Below, one piece after another: positions 1 through 8,452 of a stretch of DNA of 43,609 nucleotides. The notes beneath the pieces were generated by a model. That model was not told where the DNA came from. It saw only the letters and a program-made list of their open reading frames with translations, and did not search any database. Position 1 is the first letter of the stretch; every line of letters begins with the position of its first letter. The DNA lies in NCBI GenBank assembly GCA_024742875.1, contig JANSXP010000059.1, positions 1-43,609 on the forward strand, given 5' to 3'. A program made the position numbers and the translations under genes. Origin of the DNA: Planctomycetaceae bacterium (GTDB lineage Bacteria > Planctomycetota > Planctomycetia > Planctomycetales > Planctomycetaceae).

Positions 1-924
1 GGAATATACGCCTATCACTGCTGTCTGCTGATCGTCGCGCTGGCAGCACTGATGATTGGGTACGACGGACATCGACCACAGTCACGCCTGATGGCGTTTG
101 GGCTTTTCGCCGGACTGCTGGCCGGCACAATGTGGCTGGAACTGCGTCCAGTCGCTGCGTTCCCCTGGCCCGACTTTCTTTACCAATACCGACTGGGATT
201 TGCCTGGGGTGACCTGAATCCCGGCGGTGACGCTTACTGGACGGGCGTGACACTGATTGGATTGCTGGATGGACTGGTCGGCACGGTAATCGGTTTCTTT
301 GTGGGGCGCGGGATGCAGTTTGCGGTGGGATATCGAGCGTCCGGCGTGGGCACGACTGTCGGCTCAGCTGTGTGTGCGACCCTGACACTCTGTGGTGCAT
401 TTTTCGGCTGGCAGGGCGCCGCGATGCTGGCGATTGTCAGCCTGCCTGTGCTCCTGCTGGCCCGGCTGAGCGGACGACTTTTTCCCACCGCCGTGCGGCA
501 ACTGCCCCTCGCCGTCTTCCTGACCCTGCTGGCGTTTGTGCTGAGCTGGGCGTATCTGGATCAAAGCCGCTGGATGATCGGCGTCGAGGGATTTACCGGC
601 AGTTCCCTGCTCTGGTGGCAGGACTGGCTGATCGCATTAAGCCTGCTGGCACTGGCCTGCGGCGTAATGGGGATGATGCCATCGTTTCGAGAAGAAGAAC
701 TGTCCGCCGCGCTTCGTGCGGCAGCAAACTGCGATTCGAACGCCGCCCCATCGTTTTCTGCAGAGGACGAACTGTCGGGAGTCGAACAGGGTGATCGACG
801 AGGGGGCGCGGAGCAAGAGCGGGGCGCCGCAGCCGGTGAACAGGAATTCGAAGGGCGGCCGCCGGAAGAGGCACGGGAAAGCAAGGGACCTGACACAACG
901 GGGCCCGACTCAATGTCTGGGTGA
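1..924 (+). CDS. Prepilin-peptidase (A24)-like membrane protein, 5' end outside window
   Basis: The reading frame is already open at base 1, so the N-terminal half lies outside the window; the internal ATG at 52 is unlikely to be the start. The visible part has several hydrophobic membrane segments and ends in a charged, Glu/Arg/Gly-rich cytoplasmic-looking tail of about 70 residues. It resembles the C-terminal catalytic half of type IV prepilin peptidases, which cleave and methylate prepilins at the inner membrane. The first catalytic Asp position seems kept (IGYDGHRPQ, visible residue 22), and the GAFFGWQGA stretch matches the family's GAFLGWQ segment. The GxGD motif that should precede it reads GSAV (visible residues 121-124), so the second catalytic Asp is missing. 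It may be an inactive relative or a divergent membrane protein. Confidence 0.55.
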   Translation, partial: GIYAYHCCLLIVALAALMIGYDGHRPQSRLMAFGLFAGLLAGTMWLELRPVAAFPWPDFLYQYRLGFAWGDLNPGGDAYWTGVTLIGLLDGLVGTVIGFFVGRGMQFAVGYRASGVGTTVGSAVCATLTLCGAFFGWQGAAMLAIVSLPVLLLARLSGRLFPTAVRQLPLAVFLTLLAFVLSWAYLDQSRWMIGVEGFTGSSLLWWQDWLIALSLLALACGVMGMMPSFREEELSAALRAAANCDSNAAPSFSAEDELSGVEQGDRRGGAEQERGAAAGEQEFEGRPPEEARESKGPDTTGPDSMSG

Positions 925-1115
925 ACACACCAGCGATCACTTCTCGACCGCCGACCTCCCCCGAGTGAGTCAGCAAATGTGCTCAATCTGTGAATACCCC
1001 ACAGGGGCGGGAAGATGTTCCGACGGTGGCTGGACTATGATCGGCGTCGAGGACAGAGCCCGGGAACTGGTGTTGAGGGCGTCCGCCAGATTACTGCAGA
1101 ACAGGTAGCGAGAGC

Positions 1116-1889
1116 ATGGGACGGTTGGAAAGTCAGGTCGCCATTGTCACAGGAGCCGGAACAGGTATTGGCCGAGCGGCGGCAAAGATGCTGGCCGCTG
1201 AAGGGGCCAGGGTTGTATTGGTCGGACGACGTCAGGAGCCGCTGGATGCTGTCGTGGGAGAAATCACAGGCAGCGGAGGGGAGGCGGTCGCGTATTCGTG
1301 CGACCTGATGCAGGGGGAACTGGTCGCCGGCGTCCGCGACTTTGCGATGGAAACCTTCGGGCGTATTGACGTGCTGGTCAACAATGCTGGATTTTCGTCG
1401 AAAGTCCGATCGGTCAAGTACGTGCAGCCCGACGAATGGGAGGCCGTGTTTCGGATCAACATTGAAGCTGTCTACCGCCTGACACAGGCCTGTCTGCCGC
1501 ACATGCTGGAACGTGGCTCCGGGACCGTCATCGTGACATCGTCCATGTCGGCCCTGAAACCGGGCGTACTGGGTGGCTCACCATACTCCGCGGCCAAGGC
1601 GGCCTCCCAGAACTTCGCTCACGGACTGAACAGTGAATTGCGCGCCGAAGGCATTCGTGCCACGGCCATCATTCCCGCCGAAGTGGATACGCCCATCCTG
1701 AACGGCCGGCCAGCACCCCCGGATAACGAGGCTCGCCGGACCATGATGCAGCCGGAAGACGTAGCGGCCTGCATTCTGGTGGCGGCTACCATGCCACACC
1801 GCACAGTGGTCGAAGAGATTGTCGTCGCCCCCACATTTCCTCGGGACATGTCGGCCGAAATGGAAGTCGCGAAGAATACGCGCGCCTAA
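1116..1889 (+). CDS. Short-chain dehydrogenase/reductase (SDR family)
   Basis: A 257-residue classical SDR, the normal length for the family. The N-terminal Rossmann motif is GAGTGIG (residues 13-19). The NNAG motif follows at about 89-92, and the catalytic set is Asn115, Ser143, Tyr157 and Lys161 (YSAAK). Arg-Arg after the second strand (VGRRQ) suggests a preference for NADP(H) over NAD(H). Such enzymes reduce or oxidise carbonyl/hydroxyl groups on small substrates in the cytoplasm; the substrate cannot be told from sequence. The C-terminal part (VVEEIVVAPTFPRDM) resembles YdfG-type SDRs acting on 3-hydroxy acids. It stands alone, with 191 bases upstream and 428 bases before the next gene, and there is only a weak ribosome binding site before ATG 1116. 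Confidence 0.9.
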   Translation: MGRLESQVAIVTGAGTGIGRAAAKMLAAEGARVVLVGRRQEPLDAVVGEITGSGGEAVAYSCDLMQGELVAGVRDFAMETFGRIDVLVNNAGFSSKVRSVKYVQPDEWEAVFRINIEAVYRLTQACLPHMLERGSGTVIVTSSMSALKPGVLGGSPYSAAKAASQNFAHGLNSELRAEGIRATAIIPAEVDTPILNGRPAPPDNEARRTMMQPEDVAACILVAATMPHRTVVEEIVVAPTFPRDMSAEMEVAKNTRA

Positions 1890-2317
1890 GTGGCAGCATC
1901 CTGGCAATCGACCGGCATCCCGCTGGGTAAGCTGTGGTGACCGCCCGTTGATCATGGATGGCCTGTGGGCTGCGCGTGCCACCAGTCGTTGTGCGTCGCC
2001 GGTCGTTGTGCGTCGCCGGTCGTTGCGCGTCGACTGATTCAGTCCCCAATCGGCAGGATCGGCCTGTTTGGTCGTTTGAAATCCGCCCAAAGCAGGGGAT
2101 GTCAACATGGGGGAAATGTCAATGCGGTCCCTGGTGTATCGGTTAGGCTAAAGAAACAGCTTTTTCCGGTTCGATCCAGAAAGGGAATGGCAACACCCCT
2201 GCGCGCAGACTGCGGCTGTGGAACAGCCGGTAGGGCGACGGGCGGCCAGCGTTGTTGACGGGCACGGGCCAGTCCGGATTGAGGTCAGAAAGACCGCTTC
2301 ACAAAAAGGAATTTGTC
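1890..2317. other. Intergenic stretch with a short tandem repeat
   Basis: No convincing gene is seen in these 428 bases; the small open frames here have no protein-like composition. The stretch contains three tandem copies of a 17-base unit (1985-2035) and, at its end, an AAAAAGGA ribosome binding site (2303-2310) that sets the GTG start of the next gene. I see no clear terminator hairpin or sigma70-type promoter. Confidence 0.6.
1985..2035. repeat. 17-bp tandem repeat, three copies
   Basis: The unit GTCGTTGTGCGTCGCCG occurs perfectly at 1985-2001 and 2002-2018, and a third, diverged copy lies at 2019-2035. It lies in non-coding sequence between the SDR and the giant repeat protein. There are no spacers, so it is not a CRISPR array; replication slippage is the simplest origin. 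Confidence 0.85.
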
Positions 2318-5300
2318 GTGAATCACACTCACACCCAGAGCCCGGAAACCCTCTCCGCGACCGCCAGCACTTTTGATCTGCCGGCTGACGGAACGTCGCT
2401 ATATCGACTGCTCGGCTCTCACGTCACCGAGAGTGGCGTGCAGCTGGGAGTCTGGGCCCCCCACGCGCGCTGTGTATCTGTGATGACGACCGAAGACGAC
2501 GAACCGACTGCATTGCAGCCTCTGCCATCCAGTTCGGGAGTCTGGTCGGGCCGCGTGCTGTCCATGTCGGCTGGCAGCCGATACCGATACCTGATCGAAA
2601 CCCACGACGGCGGGACGATTCAAAAGACCGATCCGATGGCCTTTGCTGCCCACGGCGACGTGACGCCGTGGTCCGTTGTCTGCGATCTGCGTAACTTTCA
2701 GTGGACCGATGACGACTGGATTCAGCAACGACAGGATCGTGACGAGCAGGCGCCGTTCGCCGTGTATCGCGTGCAGCCGGAAGCATGGCGGTCCGAGTCT
2801 TCGGACAGTCCTGAGCAGTACCAGAACTACCGTCAACTGGCCCACATGCTGGCCGACTTCCTTCGCACGGCGGAATACACGCACGTGCAGCTGCTGGCCA
2901 GTAACTCGGAGCCTGCGGCGTCGGGCAATCATTCTCCGTTCTTTGCCATCGACAGTCGCATGGGCACTCCGGCCGACTTTCAGTACTTCGTGGACTACCT
3001 GCATGCGAAGGGCGTGGGCGTTGTCTGCAACTGGGTACCGTGTGAATTCCCCGCCGGAGTCTATGGGCTAACGCGTTTTGACGGCACAGCGCTGTATGAA
3101 GACCAGAGTCAGGCGGAAGCGTTCGATTACTCGCGGCGGGAAGTCTGTGATTTTCTTCTGTCGAGCGCCCGCTTTTGGTGTGACGTCTATCATCTGGACG
3201 CCGTGTGTGTTGATGGTGTGGGGACTTTGCTGCAGACAGACACCACCACGGACTCAGGGAATTCGCCGGCGGCCGAGTTTTTTCGCGAGTTCAACGCTGT
3301 TCTTCAGGCCGACTTTCCCGGTGTCATCACGGTGGCCGATGATTCGTCCGGCCGCGAAGATGTGGCCCGGCCTGTGCAGGACGGTGGACTCGGGTTTTCG
3401 CAGCAGTCAAAGGTCAGCCTGATAGGCGAGACGCTGCGGTTGTTTCGGGAACTGGCCGATCGAGCGTCTGCGGAACACGAAGCTGATCTTCAGCGGCAGC
3501 AGGAACTGAATCGTCTGAAACTCGCTCATCAGTCTGAGTTAAAACGGCAGGAAGAACTCCAGCAGCGCTCGGAACTGGAGCAGCAGCGCCTCGAAGAACT
3601 GCAGCAACTGCAGCAGGAAGAAGCCGACCGTCAGGCTGCGCTGGCCGAAGAGGTCCGTGTCGAAGAACGGCGACTGCAGGAGATCCGTGAGACACGTCAG
3701 CAACAGGCGGATCGGCAGCGGGAGCTTGAAGAACAGGCCGAGCAGGAACTGACACGGCTTGCCGATCTGCAGCGTGAAGGCGAGGAAGAACGACAGCGAT
3801 ACGCTGAAGTGGCCGCCGCGCTGCAGTCGCTGCGGCAGGATGGGGAACGCGCCGAATCCCGACGCCGTGACCTGGAAAATGAGTGCGAGGCGGAACTGCG
3901 ACGACTGCTCGATTTGAAGAATCAGAGCAGCGAGGTCCTGCAGCAGCAACAGGAACTTCACGCCAGCACACACCAGGAACAGGAGCGTCTGAACGAACTG
4001 CGGCAAACAAGCGATGGCGAAGTGGTTCGTCTGGCGCAGCTGCAGCAGGCCTGCGAGGACGAAATCCAGCGTCAGGCCGATCTGGCTGCGGCGTCTGCGG
4101 CTGAGCAAAAACGCCTTGAGCAGGCGCAGGCGGATGCGGAACGGGCCGTTTCACAACAGCAGGAGCGGGAAGCGGCCGCCGAGCAGGAACTGCAGCGGTT
4201 GCTTGTTCTCAAACGCGAAGGCGATGCCGAACTGGAACGTCGCGCTCAGGTGGAACAGGCCATTGATGAGCAGCAGCGAGAATTGACCGAGCTGCGGGAA
4301 CTGGGACAGCAGCAGGCGGCTGAACGCGCGGACGTCCAGTCTGCTATCGAGCAGGAGATTCAGCGGTTAAAGGATTTGCGGGCAACGACCGCTGTGGAAC
4401 AGGAGCGTCTGACAGCGCAGACTCAACAGCAGCAGCAGCAACTGGAGCGTTTGCGTTCGTCCCTTGCCGAACGTGAGGAACAAAAGCGGCAGCTGATTCT
4501 GGAGGCAGAAAACGAAAGGCAGACGATCGCTGAGCTGCGCGCCGATGGTGAGGCGGAGATTCAGCGTCAGGCAAGTTTGCAGGATCATGAGCGGGAACGC
4601 CTGGAAAAACTCCGGGACGAGTTGGTCGTGCTGGCCGCGCAAAAGGCGGAGTTCGAACAGCTCGCAGCCGCCGAACAACGGCGGTTCGTTGAACTGCGTC
4701 AGCAGCAGCAGGACAAACTGCAGCAGCAGGCGGAGCTTTCGGAAACTGAGCTGCAGCGGCTGTCGGCTCTGCAGCGGGAGTGCGCGGCAGAAACAGACCG
4801 ATTTCACGATCTGGAACGACAGGCGGAAGCAGAGCGGGAACGCTTCGCACTTCTAAAAGCTGACGGCGAGGCGGAACTGCAGCGTCAGGCGGAACGGTCT
4901 GAGCGGGAAGTGAACCGGCTGAATCAACTGAAGCAGGAGACGGAGGAATCACACAGACTGCGCGAAGAGCTGCAGCGGCTGCAGCAGGAAGAGCAGGATC
5001 TGCTTAATGGTCTGAAGCTTCAGGGCGAGGAAGAGTTGAAACGTCAGGTCGCCGTTTCGGAACACGAGCTGCAGAAACTGGTGGTCGTTCGCGAACAGCA
5101 GGAAGAGGAAAGACGTCAGCTGGAGCAGCTGCAACAGGACACCGACGCCCAGTTGAAACAGCTGGCCGAACTGGAAGCCCAGGCTGTCGGCAGGCGTCAG
5201 CAGTTTGACGAAGCGCGGCGAGCGGAGGAGCTGGAACTGCAGCACCAGCAGGAAGCGGCGGCCGCCGAGATTGCACGACTGGAACAGCTCAGGGAAACCG

Positions 5301-7234
5301 TCGATCAGGAATCATCACGCTGCCAGGAACTGGAGGAGCGTGTCGCTGAAGAAGAACGCCGACTTGCCATGGTGCAGCAATCCTGTCTGGAAAAACTGGA
5401 TCAGCATGCTCAGGTCATGGAAAGTGAACTGCTTCGAATCGACGCCCTGAAGCAGTCCGGCGAGCAGGAAATTCAACGCCTGGCAGGACTGCGTGAGCAG
5501 GTGGCCAGTGAAATGAAGCGGCATTCCGAGTTGCAGCAGCAGGCAGAGCAGCAGCGGGAGGCCCTGTCACGCATCGCCGCCGAAACAGAAACCGAGAGAC
5601 AGCGTCAGCTGGAGCTGGCAGAGCGCGCCGAGAACGAACAGGCCCGTCTGCTGGAACTGCAGCAGCAGGCACAGGCTGAGCGTGACCGCCAGGCGGAACT
5701 GGAGGCACGAACCCGGGAGCAGCAACAGCGGATGACCCAGCTGCAGGAAGCGGCGGCGCGCGAAGCACAACGACAGCAGGAAGCCGAAGCGGCGGCTGTC
5801 GCGGAAGTGCAGCGACTGGAGGCACTTCGCCTGGACGCCGAGCAGGAGTCACTGCGGCGACAGGAACTTGAACGACAGGTCGAAGCAGAGCAGCGTCGTC
5901 TGCAGCGGTTGCAACAGGAGGGAAGCGATGAATCGGCTCGGCACACAAGGCTTCAGTCACGCGCTCAGGAAGAATTGAATCGGCTGGAGCAGCTGCAGAG
6001 CGAGTCTCAGGCTGAAGTAGAACGTCAGCTGGAGATTCGTCGACTGGCGGAACTCGAATCGCTGCGACTGGAGGAACTGCGAACTCAGGGGGCCGCCGAA
6101 CTGCAGCGCCGGGAAGAACTGCAGGCCGCTGCCCAGGCGGAGCTGGAACGCCTGGCGGCCGCCCGTTCAGACGTCGCCGAGCAACAGCGGCAGCAGCAGC
6201 TGCTGGCCGAGTCTGCCAGCGAGCAGGAGAAAAAACTGGAACGGCTGCAGACGCTGGAGCTGGAACACGCGGAGCGAGTTGCCCGGCTGGAATCCCAGAC
6301 AGAGGCGGAGGTGGCGCGTCTTGAGGGGCTGCAGACACAGCTGCAGGACGAACAACGGCGTCGCACAGATCTGCAGTCTGAAGTGGTTGCAGAATCACAG
6401 CGGCTCAGTGAATTAAAGCTGCTCAGCGAAACAGAACAGCTGAAACAGCGAGCCATTGAAGAACGCATGCTGGACGAGCTAAGGCGGCTGGAATCGGTCC
6501 GCCAGGAACTCACCGAGCAGACGCAGCAAATGGAAGTCCTGCGTGAGCAGTCCCAGCAGGAGCTGTCACGCCTGTCAGAACTGCAACAGCGAAGTGAGCA
6601 GCAGCAACAGCGAAAGGCAGAACTGGAGACGCAGGCCGAAGCTGAACTGACTCGGCTCAGTACGCTGCGCCGGGAGGCGGAGCAGGAGCTGATCCGGCAG
6701 AGCGATCTGAGCCAGCAGGCCGCAGAGGAGCATCAGGCCATCGTTGACCTGAAAGAGCAGTCGGCAGCTGAGTCCATGCGTCACGCCAGGCTGCAGGAGC
6801 AATCGGCCGCGGAGACACAACGACATGCGAAGCTGCAGGCGGCCGCTGAGGCTGAGTCGGCACGCCTGACAACTTTGCAGCAGGCAACGGCGTCCGAATC
6901 TTTGAAGCATGCGGAACTGCAGAGAGAAGCGGAGCGAGAAGCTGCGCGAATGGAAATGCTCAGGGCCCAGGACAGTCAGCCATTCGACGCAAATCGCTCA
7001 CCGACAGAGCCCACGGCGCATCTGCGTCTGGCAGACACTGACTTGACGCAGCCTGATCAAACGCTGGTTCCATCCCCGCTTGATGCGGGCGCGGGCCCGT
7101 CGGAACTTTGCCTCAGCTCCAGCGATTCCGAGCAACGAGCGGCTGGTGCTGTCGCCGCTGACCAGGCCGCTGAATCACAGTCCCCTGGTCGAAAGAAACT
7201 GCGTATCCACATCTGGGGGAAGAAGGCTGCCTGA
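2318..7234 (+). CDS. Degenerate glycogen-branching-enzyme domain fused to giant 14-residue-repeat helical protein
   Basis: The start is set at GTG 2318 because AAAAAGGA ends seven bases before it, giving 1638 residues. Residues ~20-120 resemble the CBM48 domain of GlgB (VWAPHARCVSV), and ~125-355 resemble the first part of its GH13 barrel (GTPADFQYFVDY, LTRFDGTALYE). The barrel is cut short and its conserved residues are replaced: region I DWVPAHFP is NWVPCEFP from residue 238, the Arg before the nucleophile is Cys297, and the acid/base AEES is ADDS at residue 341. Only the nucleophile-equivalent Asp299 remains. From ~388 to ~1550 it is all Glu/Gln/Arg/Leu helix in 14-residue repeats, followed by a polar tail ending in the basic RKKLRIHIWGKK. 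There is no signal peptide or TM segment, so it is probably a cytoplasmic structural or glucan-binding scaffold, not an enzyme. Confidence 0.85.
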   Translation: MNHTHTQSPETLSATASTFDLPADGTSLYRLLGSHVTESGVQLGVWAPHARCVSVMTTEDDEPTALQPLPSSSGVWSGRVLSMSAGSRYRYLIETHDGGTIQKTDPMAFAAHGDVTPWSVVCDLRNFQWTDDDWIQQRQDRDEQAPFAVYRVQPEAWRSESSDSPEQYQNYRQLAHMLADFLRTAEYTHVQLLASNSEPAASGNHSPFFAIDSRMGTPADFQYFVDYLHAKGVGVVCNWVPCEFPAGVYGLTRFDGTALYEDQSQAEAFDYSRREVCDFLLSSARFWCDVYHLDAVCVDGVGTLLQTDTTTDSGNSPAAEFFREFNAVLQADFPGVITVADDSSGREDVARPVQDGGLGFSQQSKVSLIGETLRLFRELADRASAEHEADLQRQQELNRLKLAHQSELKRQEELQQRSELEQQRLEELQQLQQEEADRQAALAEEVRVEERRLQEIRETRQQQADRQRELEEQAEQELTRLADLQREGEEERQRYAEVAAALQSLRQDGERAESRRRDLENECEAELRRLLDLKNQSSEVLQQQQELHASTHQEQERLNELRQTSDGEVVRLAQLQQACEDEIQRQADLAAASAAEQKRLEQAQADAERAVSQQQEREAAAEQELQRLLVLKREGDAELERRAQVEQAIDEQQRELTELRELGQQQAAERADVQSAIEQEIQRLKDLRATTAVEQERLTAQTQQQQQQLERLRSSLAEREEQKRQLILEAENERQTIAELRADGEAEIQRQASLQDHERERLEKLRDELVVLAAQKAEFEQLAAAEQRRFVELRQQQQDKLQQQAELSETELQRLSALQRECAAETDRFHDLERQAEAERERFALLKADGEAELQRQAERSEREVNRLNQLKQETEESHRLREELQRLQQEEQDLLNGLKLQGEEELKRQVAVSEHELQKLVVVREQQEEERRQLEQLQQDTDAQLKQLAELEAQAVGRRQQFDEARRAEELELQHQQEAAAAEIARLEQLRETVDQESSRCQELEERVAEEERRLAMVQQSCLEKLDQHAQVMESELLRIDALKQSGEQEIQRLAGLREQVASEMKRHSELQQQAEQQREALSRIAAETETERQRQLELAERAENEQARLLELQQQAQAERDRQAELEARTREQQQRMTQLQEAAAREAQRQQEAEAAAVAEVQRLEALRLDAEQESLRRQELERQVEAEQRRLQRLQQEGSDESARHTRLQSRAQEELNRLEQLQSESQAEVERQLEIRRLAELESLRLEELRTQGAAELQRREELQAAAQAELERLAAARSDVAEQQRQQQLLAESASEQEKKLERLQTLELEHAERVARLESQTEAEVARLEGLQTQLQDEQRRRTDLQSEVVAESQRLSELKLLSETEQLKQRAIEERMLDELRRLESVRQELTEQTQQMEVLREQSQQELSRLSELQQRSEQQQQRKAELETQAEAELTRLSTLRREAEQELIRQSDLSQQAAEEHQAIVDLKEQSAAESMRHARLQEQSAAETQRHAKLQAAAEAESARLTTLQQATASESLKHAELQREAEREAARMEMLRAQDSQPFDANRSPTEPTAHLRLADTDLTQPDQTLVPSPLDAGAGPSELCLSSSDSEQRAAGAVAADQAAESQSPGRKKLRIHIWGKKAA
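3478..6966 (+). repeat. ~80 in-frame 42-bp (14-residue) repeats inside the giant protein
   Basis: Read in frame, the protein breaks into 14-residue units with Glu at position 1, Arg at 4, Leu/Gln/His at 5 and Leu at 8. Examples are ELTRLADLQREGEE, ELQRLLVLKREGDA, EVARLEGLQTQLQD and ETQRHAKLQAAAEA. The register holds for almost the whole region. Rare 7- or 11-residue slips occur, for example an extra heptad after ALQS (about residue 507 of the protein) and an 11-residue unit KLDQHAQVMES. The Glu1-Arg4 spacing allows salt bridges along one helix face. The DNA copies have diverged, so the repeat is clear at the protein level only. Confidence 0.85.
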
Positions 7235-7384
7235 TACGGGCTGCTGACTGGGGGCGACCGCCTTTGCCGCGCACGCGGGAATGGGCCGCCCACAAAGCAG
7301 TCGCTCGCAGACGGAGGTCATCGCACGTGTCACAAAGCCGCTCAGGGCATCCGCCGCTACACGACGTGGTGCTGCCAGAGAGAC

Positions 7385-8407
7385 CTACATCAGTCCACGA
7401 CGGTTCAGCTCCGCCACCACCTGCTGCACGATGGCCGAAACTTCTGCGCGGTCGCTGGCTGTTGGGGGGGCGGCTGGACATCCGCCCACTGGCTGATCCG
7501 TGAAACCGTGGGCCGACAGCAGGCACTGCAGTTCGCTGCTCAACGCTGACAGGTCCGTCTGCTGTTCAGACGACAGAGGCTGCCTGCCCTGCCCCATGTT
7601 GAAACCGCGAAGGTTGACGGCCGCCCGGAATCCTTCCGGAAACTCGGCCGAATAGATCATCGTGTCAAACAGCTGAACCAGATCGTATTGAATCTGCCGC
7701 GCTGCGTCGATCTGGTGTGATCGAGTGAGATCGTAGAGCCTGCGGGTCAACTCGGGCACGACGCCACTGCTGGCATTCGTACCGCCGTCACATCCCACAA
7801 GAATCATGGGCATCAGTGCAGCGTCCCACCCGGTCAGAAACGAAAAGTCCGGTCGGTTGGGACGGACGGCCTGGATCATGCGGATCATGTGCGGGATCTC
7901 GCCTGAAGAATCCTTAATGGCAACGATCCGTTCGCACTCTTCTGACAGCCGCTGGATTGTGGGTACGTCAATGGGGCTGGCAAACATGGGGATGTTGTAC
8001 AGCGTTACGTCAATCGGCGTGTGATCACCGATCTCTTTGAAGTAGGCATAGACACTCGCTGGGCTGAGTTTGTAATAGAATGGCGCCACAATCGCGACGG
8101 CTCGAATGCCCAGCGATGCGTAGTACTCACACGCCGACAGCGTTTCACGGACGTTGGCTTCCGCTGCACCCGCCAGAATGGGCACCCGCCCCGCTGTCTG
8201 GTCGGCGATGATCGCGACGATGCGCCGCCGTTCTTCGGGTGTAAATCGCGTGAACTCGCCTGTCGAGCCATTCGGGTACAGGCCGTGAACGCCACGTTCA
8301 ATCAGCCAGTCCACATACCTTCGCAGTTCGCCCTCATTGATGCCGCCATCGGCCGTGTAGGGCACCAGATTGGGCGTGAAGATTCCCTGAAGTCTCTTGT
8401 CTGACAT
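7385..8407 (-). CDS. DHDPS/N-acetylneuraminate-lyase family aldolase with encapsulation-peptide-like tail
   Basis: A 340-residue class I aldolase of the DapA/NanA superfamily, which forms a Schiff base between Lys and a 2-oxo acid such as pyruvate. The signature GSTGEF is at 47-52, the Tyr of LYNIP at 137 and the Schiff-base Lys at 165 ([10 protein letters not shown]). LYNIP is closer to N-acetylneuraminate lyases than to true DapA, so a sugar-acid or related substrate is more likely than lysine synthesis. The catalytic domain ends near residue 305. After a Pro/Ala/Gly-rich linker (~308-318) comes an amphipathic helix (319-337) with the hydrophobic spacing of bacterial-microcompartment encapsulation peptides. 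The gene lies 45 bases downstream of the NhaC-type transporter and probably shares its transcript. No microcompartment shell gene is in the window. Confidence 0.85.
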   Translation of the reverse strand: MSDKRLQGIFTPNLVPYTADGGINEGELRRYVDWLIERGVHGLYPNGSTGEFTRFTPEERRRIVAIIADQTAGRVPILAGAAEANVRETLSACEYYASLGIRAVAIVAPFYYKLSPASVYAYFKEIGDHTPIDVTLYNIPMFASPIDVPTIQRLSEECERIVAIKDSSGEIPHMIRMIQAVRPNRPDFSFLTGWDAALMPMILVGCDGGTNASSGVVPELTRRLYDLTRSHQIDAARQIQYDLVQLFDTMIYSAEFPEGFRAAVNLRGFNMGQGRQPLSSEQQTDLSALSSELQCLLSAHGFTDQPVGGCPAAPPTASDRAEVSAIVQQVVAELNRRGLM

Positions 8408-8452
8408 ATCACCCGTTACCTTCTGATTGCTTTGCTGCAGCGTTGCGGCAGA

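Noticed and set aside
561-986. Minus-strand frame opposite the charged tail of the prepilin-peptidase-like gene
   Set aside because: The product is Ser/Arg/Pro-rich shadow sequence, and the plus-strand gene explains the region.
1985-2035. Short repeats considered as a CRISPR remnant
   Set aside because: The three 17-base copies are directly adjacent with no spacers, and no cas gene is present.
3414-6910. Long antisense and +1/-1 open frames opposite the repeat region, some over 300 codons
   Set aside because: They arise from the 42-base periodic, GC-biased coding sequence; their products are low-complexity (Ala/Pro/Arg/Ser or Leu/Gln/Phe) and resemble no protein.
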